Below, in pieces: positions 60,055 to 64,000 of a DNA stretch of 64,000 nt (within the stretch, counting starts at the first letter, position 1; each line of letters opens with the position of its first letter). The position numbers and the translations under genes are program-made. The stretch comes from DATBSK01 sp964501785 (GTDB lineage: Bacteria > Actinomycetota > Acidimicrobiia > IMCC26256 > PALSA-555), in contig CAZCUD010000005.1 in NCBI GenBank assembly GCA_964501785.1, positions 1 through 64,000 on the forward strand. The letters run 5' to 3'. Under the pieces are notes generated by a model. It searched no databases. It was not told the DNA's origin and saw only the letters and a program-made list of their open reading frames with translations.

Positions 60055-62202
60055 TCAGGACTCCGGCGCCACCCGGGTCACGGCATCGCCGAGGTGGCGC
60101 ACCGCGAGGTGCGTCGAGTGCAGCATCTCGCCCGCCCAGACGATGCCGACGACGGCGGAGGCCTCGGCGGCGTCCCGACCACCCCACGCCTCGAGCGCGG
60201 CCACCTGCGTCGCTCGACGGGCGGTGGCGGCCTCGGGCGGGGGCACCGGCGCTGCGGTCGCCTCCTCGAGCGCGGTGGCATCGCTGCGCACCAGCGAGGT
60301 GAGGGAGTCGCTCTCGGCCTCGAGCACGGCAGTCGCGTCGGGCTCGGGATCGATGCGGAAGCCGAGCTTGGCCTGCACGCTGAGCAGGTCGCCGCCCCCC
60401 TGGATGCGACGCGCCGAGGCCGCGATCGAGGCCCACACGTCGTGGCCCGGCGGCAGCGTGCCCGGTCCGGCGATGAGGTCGTCGTAGATGTCGCCGACGC
60501 GGCGGGACGCGTCGATCGCGTGGTCGCAGGCGCGCTGGCAGTCCGACGCCGAGCCCCCCGCGATGGTGCGCATCGCGGCGTCGAAGTAGTCGGCCGCCGA
60601 CCGGAGGTTGGCGCCGAGGACGCGTCGCAGCATCCCCACCGCGCCTCGGGGCCACAGCAGCACCCCGACGACGAGGCTGACGGCCGCACCGATCGCGATG
60701 TCCTCGACTCGTACGAGGCCCGTGCGCCATCCCTCGGGGACGATCACGTCGAAGAGCAGCACGATCGCGATCGTGAACGAGGCCTGTCCGATCAAGAACG
60801 AGATCGCGGTCGGTGCGAACGCCGCGAAGAACGCCGCGATGGGGAGCGCGATCCACTCGGCGGTCGTGTCGGCATCGAAGATTCCGAAGAACACGAAGAC
60901 GACGACGAACCCGAGGCACGTCCCACCCACGGCCTCCAGAGCGCTGCGCCCGGTCGCCATGGCGTTCGACCGCAGCACCGACAGTGCTGCGAGCCCGACC
61001 CAGAAGGCGTGCTCGACACCCGCGAGCCCGGCGACGAGCACCGCCAGCGACAGCCCGACCGCGGTGCGCACGGCGTTGCGGAAGCGGATCGAGCCGAGGT
61101 CGACGTTCACCCGCAGCACCCGCCGCAGGCGTGCGCGGAAGCCCCGGGCTTCGCCGATCGGTGTCTGGAGCGTCGCGGCCAGCTCGTCCGCGAGCGGCGC
61201 GCCCCCGCGACCGATCACCGCGTCCGCGGCGACCGCGATCGTGATGAACGACGCGATGCGCGACCACCAGGCACCCTCGATCTCGTCGAGCACCTGGTCG
61301 GCCGGCTCGCCGGCCCGAAGCGCCGCCGCGGCCCGCTCACCGAGTGCGACGCGGTGCTCGTGGCGCGCCGCGTCGAGGCGGCTCAGGTCTGGCTCGGGGG
61401 CACCCGGCGTGGCGACGTACTGAGCGGCAGCGTCGAGGACGTCGGCGCTCGCGGCCCGCAGCACCACCGCCCGGTCGTCGAGCGCGGCTTCCTCGCTCTC
61501 GGGCTCGACGTCCACCAGGCGCTCGAGGCCCTCGACGAGCGCGACGAAGGCGCGGTCCTTCACCGCCGGCCCCGACGGGCGGTAGGGCGCCCGCTCGTAT
61601 GCCTCGCGGAGACGGTGGACCGATTCCACGGCCGTCTCCCGCGCTGCACCGACACCCGCGGCACGCACGAGGTCGGCACACGAGTGCATCGCGTCGACGG
61701 CGAGCTTCCAGAGCGCCGGCCGCTCGTAGACGGGCCAGAGCAGCAGCGCCATGGCGGTGGCGATCAGCCCGCCCACGCCCCAGCCCCACACGCGCTCGGG
61801 GAGCTCGCCGATCGGCGCCTCGAGCGTGGCCGCGAGCACGTAGGCGAGGATCGTGGCGAACATCCCCGCTCCCCAGGCGCCACCGAAGGCGGCGACCTGC
61901 ATCACCACGAAGGTGACGACGAGCGTGACGAGCGTCGCGGCGACGACGGAGCCCGAGACGAGCGTGCCGATGGCGATGAGCACCCCGCCGAGCAACGTCG
62001 CGGTGAGGTAGGCGACGGCGCGCGCACGCGGCGGGCCACCGAAGTCGGCCATCGCGAGCAGCGCGAACGCGGCGAACGCGGCGAAGAGCGCCGCGATCTC
62101 GTTGCCCGTCGCGGCGTCGACGAGCGCGAGCACGCCCGGGAGCGCGATGGCGGCTCGCAGGCCCCGCCGGAGCGCGAGCTGCCGCACGCTGTGGACAGTC
62201 AC
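60055..62202 (-). CDS. FUSC family transporter (fusaric acid resistance / YccS-like)
   Basis: A 715-residue membrane protein with two blocks of five to six spans (about 15-140 and 385-510) and two cytosolic parts, the standard FUSC arrangement. ALLWPVYERPALWKLAVD and VGVLLWPRGAVGMLRRVLGANLRSAADYFDAAM mark the ends of the spans. Family members export aromatic acids. The GTG at 62202 is inside a hairpin that also follows the downstream surface-protein gene. Substrate unknown. Confidence 0.88.
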   Translation of the reverse strand: MTVHSVRQLALRRGLRAAIALPGVLALVDAATGNEIAALFAAFAAFALLAMADFGGPPRARAVAYLTATLLGGVLIAIGTLVSGSVVAATLVTLVVTFVVMQVAAFGGAWGAGMFATILAYVLAATLEAPIGELPERVWGWGVGGLIATAMALLLWPVYERPALWKLAVDAMHSCADLVRAAGVGAARETAVESVHRLREAYERAPYRPSGPAVKDRAFVALVEGLERLVDVEPESEEAALDDRAVVLRAASADVLDAAAQYVATPGAPEPDLSRLDAARHEHRVALGERAAAALRAGEPADQVLDEIEGAWWSRIASFITIAVAADAVIGRGGAPLADELAATLQTPIGEARGFRARLRRVLRVNVDLGSIRFRNAVRTAVGLSLAVLVAGLAGVEHAFWVGLAALSVLRSNAMATGRSALEAVGGTCLGFVVVFVFFGIFDADTTAEWIALPIAAFFAAFAPTAISFLIGQASFTIAIVLLFDVIVPEGWRTGLVRVEDIAIGAAVSLVVGVLLWPRGAVGMLRRVLGANLRSAADYFDAAMRTIAGGSASDCQRACDHAIDASRRVGDIYDDLIAGPGTLPPGHDVWASIAASARRIQGGGDLLSVQAKLGFRIDPEPDATAVLEAESDSLTSLVRSDATALEEATAAPVPPPEAATARRATQVAALEAWGGRDAAEASAVVGIVWAGEMLHSTHLAVRHLGDAVTRVAPES

Positions 62203-62231
62203 CCCGGCGACGCTAACGGTCGCCAGGGTGA
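62199..62231. terminator. Hairpin after the surface-protein gene, overlapping the FUSC start
   Basis: TCACCCCGGCGAC (62199-62211) pairs with GTCGCCAGGGTGA (62219-62231), one mismatch in 13, loop of seven. It starts 11 bases after the stop of the surface-protein gene and its far arm contains the FUSC GTG start (62200-62202). It could end the first transcript or hide the FUSC start. Confidence 0.55.
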
Positions 62232-62241
62232 CTGCAACGGA

Positions 62242-64000
62242 CTACGTGGCCTTGGTCTTCCCGACCACGGCATCCACCGCGGTCGCGAGGCTCTTCGACT
62301 TCACGGTGACCTTCACCGCCTTCTCGGAGCCCTTCTTCGCCGACGTGAAGACCTTCACCTTCATCGTGATGTTCTTGTTGCCGCCGGCCGCGAGGTTGCT
62401 GATCGAGTAGCCCGCCGAGCTCTTGACCTTGCTCGTGATCTTGGTCGACCCGGCGTAGTAGTCGATCGTGAACTTGCCGCTCGTCCCACCGATCCCCTTC
62501 ACCGTGTACGAGTCGTCGGCATCCCCGTCGTTCTGGATCGGAAGGGTGAAGACCGCGGTCGTGCCTCGCTTCTGGTTCTTGGTGACCGACTGGTTCGAGC
62601 CGGTGGAGTTGTACAGGTCGTTGCCCTTGACGGGCCCGCTCGTGCCCGTGCGGATCCGCGCGTCCGGGCGGCGGTACACGATCGTGAAGTCGCGAGTCGT
62701 GTCCTCACCGGCTGTCACCGTCACAGGCTGCGCAGCAGCACCTTCACGCGGTGGTGCGAGCACCTCGACGCGGTACGCGCCGGGCGAGAGGTTCGAGACG
62801 GTGTACCCACCGTCAATGCCGGTGAACACCGGAACCGTCGCCCCGGGACACGGCTGACCCGCACCCGGGTCGGCGCACGCCCGCACCGCCGCACCCGCGA
62901 GCGGTTGATTCGCTCCACCACGCACCGTCCCGGTGATGCCCCCGGTCGTGGGGATCTCGGCGAGCGTGAAGTCGACGTCGGGCGTGTCCTCGCCAGGCTG
63001 CACGACGACCTCGCTTCGCGAGTCCCCGGAGTATCCGCCCTTGGCCGCGTCGACGCGGTACGCACCTGCCTCGATGTCGGCGATCTGGTAGGTGCCGTCA
63101 GCACCTGACGTGGCGCTGGCGAGGTCGTTGTCCTCGGTGCACGGGTCTGCGCCTTGGGCACACACACGGACCGATGCGCCCTCGAGGTCAGCGTCGTCAC
63201 CGTCAGCGACGCGTCCACTGAAGGACCCGGTCGTGGGCTCGTCCTCGGTCTCCGCCGGTCCGCCCGGATCGGTCACGGATCCGTTCTCGATGCCGTCGTC
63301 GTCGCCGAACCCGCCGTCGGTGATGGTGAGCGTCACCGTCGAGCTGCCGAACGACGCGACCGAGGTCGCGTCGATCCAGGCCCCGTCGTGGAACTTCCAG
63401 TACGCATCGAGACCCGTGACGTCGGGCAGGAACAGCTCGACCACGGCATCGTCACCCTCCGGGATGCCGTTGAGCGTCCAGCTCACGAGACCCGCCGGGA
63501 GCTCGAGATCGACGGGAGGATCGGGAAGGGTCGCCGGGTTGACGACGGTGACGCCGACCAGCTCCGTCCCCTCGGGTGCCGCGACGGTGACGTAGCCCGC
63601 GTCGTTGGCCGCCAGGAGCGACGCGACGTGCGCCTGCTCGGAGTCGGGCGTGTCGTCGTCGTTGCCGTCGCCGCCGTTGGGTGCGCCGTCCTCGACGCCC
63701 GAATCGACGCCGTCGGCGTCCTCGTCGGAGATGGTGAAGTCGAGGTCGTCGATCACCTCGCCGTCGCCCAGCGTGAACGACACGGGTGCCGAGTAGATGA
63801 GCGGCAGGAAGAGGCGCTCGGCGAACGCGGCGAGGTTGTAGTCACCTGGTGGCAGCCTGAGCTCGTACGCACCACCGTTCTGCGGCGAGAAGGCGGTGAT
63901 CAGCCCGAAGCACGTCCTCGACAACGGCACCTCCACCGGACACGCGCCGACGCCGGCCGAGGTCGTGCCCTCCACGTTCGCGCCGAGGGTCACCTCGCCT
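62242..64000 (-). CDS. Large surface protein with choice-of-anchor U-like and carboxypeptidase-regulatory-like domains (5' end outside window)
   Basis: At least 586 residues are encoded and the frame is open to the window edge, so the N-terminus is missing. In order: an EF-hand-like acidic stretch (DEDADGVDSGVEDG, GDGNDDDTPDSEQ), a beta module with WIDATSVASFGSSTVTLTI and the DGGFGDDDGIENGSVTDPGGP ending typical of choice-of-anchor U domains; two carboxypeptidase-regulatory/CnaB-like domains with GTYQIADIEAGAYRVDAAKGGY and GGYTVSNLSPGAYRVEV; and a Lys/Ser-rich C-terminal beta domain. A secreted or wall-attached role is inferred. No sorting signal is seen at the C-terminus. Confidence 0.85.
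   Translation of the reverse strand, partial: GEVTLGANVEGTTSAGVGACPVEVPLSRTCFGLITAFSPQNGGAYELRLPPGDYNLAAFAERLFLPLIYSAPVSFTLGDGEVIDDLDFTISDEDADGVDSGVEDGAPNGGDGNDDDTPDSEQAHVASLLAANDAGYVTVAAPEGTELVGVTVVNPATLPDPPVDLELPAGLVSWTLNGIPEGDDAVVELFLPDVTGLDAYWKFHDGAWIDATSVASFGSSTVTLTITDGGFGDDDGIENGSVTDPGGPAETEDEPTTGSFSGRVADGDDADLEGASVRVCAQGADPCTEDNDLASATSGADGTYQIADIEAGAYRVDAAKGGYSGDSRSEVVVQPGEDTPDVDFTLAEIPTTGGITGTVRGGANQPLAGAAVRACADPGAGQPCPGATVPVFTGIDGGYTVSNLSPGAYRVEVLAPPREGAAAQPVTVTAGEDTTRDFTIVYRRPDARIRTGTSGPVKGNDLYNSTGSNQSVTKNQKRGTTAVFTLPIQNDGDADDSYTVKGIGGTSGKFTIDYYAGSTKITSKVKSSAGYSISNLAAGGNKNITMKVKVFTSAKKGSEKAVKVTVKSKSLATAVDAVVGKTKAT

Overview
The window is GC-rich bacterial chromosome, most likely from a high-GC actinobacterium and plausibly class Acidimicrobiia. 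Supporting signs are the secE-nusG-rplKA-rplJL-rpoB block, an actinobacterial-type LexA box (TCGAAC-N4-GTTCGA), many GTG starts, a DUF222/HNH gene and two complex I operons. The taxonomic call is inference; no 16S is present. Almost every gene is on the minus strand.

Region 1 (1-13.1 kb) is the transcription/translation block, read right to left: tRNA-Thr, tRNA-Met, tuf, rpmG, a SnoaL-like gene, a luciferase-like oxidoreductase (plus strand), an ECF sigma factor with its zinc-finger anti-sigma, tRNA-Trp, secE, nusG, rplK, rplA, an L10-type leader, rplJ, rplL, and finally rpoB (cut by the window start). rpoB is not joined to rplL. About 3.7 kb separates them, carrying a second ECF sigma factor coupled to a membrane-anchored beta-propeller protein, and an oppositely oriented multi-span membrane protein. 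rpoB appears to have its own promoter.

Region 2 (13.1-26.4 kb) is mixed: two translationally coupled GNAT acetyltransferases, two tandem secreted glycine-rich paralogues sharing the C-terminus EPRFTG, a lipoprotein plus a divergent FtsH-like AAA protease, tRNA-Tyr, yajQ, htpX, an EamA transporter, a HAD phosphatase, acetyl-CoA synthetase, an HdeD-like membrane protein and a MidA/NDUFAF7-type methyltransferase.

Region 3 (26.4-56.7 kb) holds two complete but different complex I operons. Operon 1 (nuoABCDHIJKLMN, then midA) lacks nuoEFG, so it encodes an 11-subunit enzyme with no NADH-oxidising module. Operon 2 (nuoABCDEFGHIJKLMN) encodes the classical 14-subunit NADH:quinone oxidoreductase. 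Between them lie a patatin phospholipase, pgi and an alpha/beta-hydrolase fused to a class III cyclase. NuoD of operon 1 keeps the arginine (HRG) that NDUFAF7 methylates in mitochondrial NDUFS2. NuoD of operon 2 has threonine there, and only operon 1 carries midA.

Region 4 (56.8-64 kb) has a DUF222/HNH endonuclease gene behind a perfect LexA box, a small LAFTG-motif membrane protein next to a processive family 2 glycosyltransferase, a FUSC-type transporter, and the 3' part of a large surface protein with choice-of-anchor and carboxypeptidase-regulatory-like repeats that runs off the window end.
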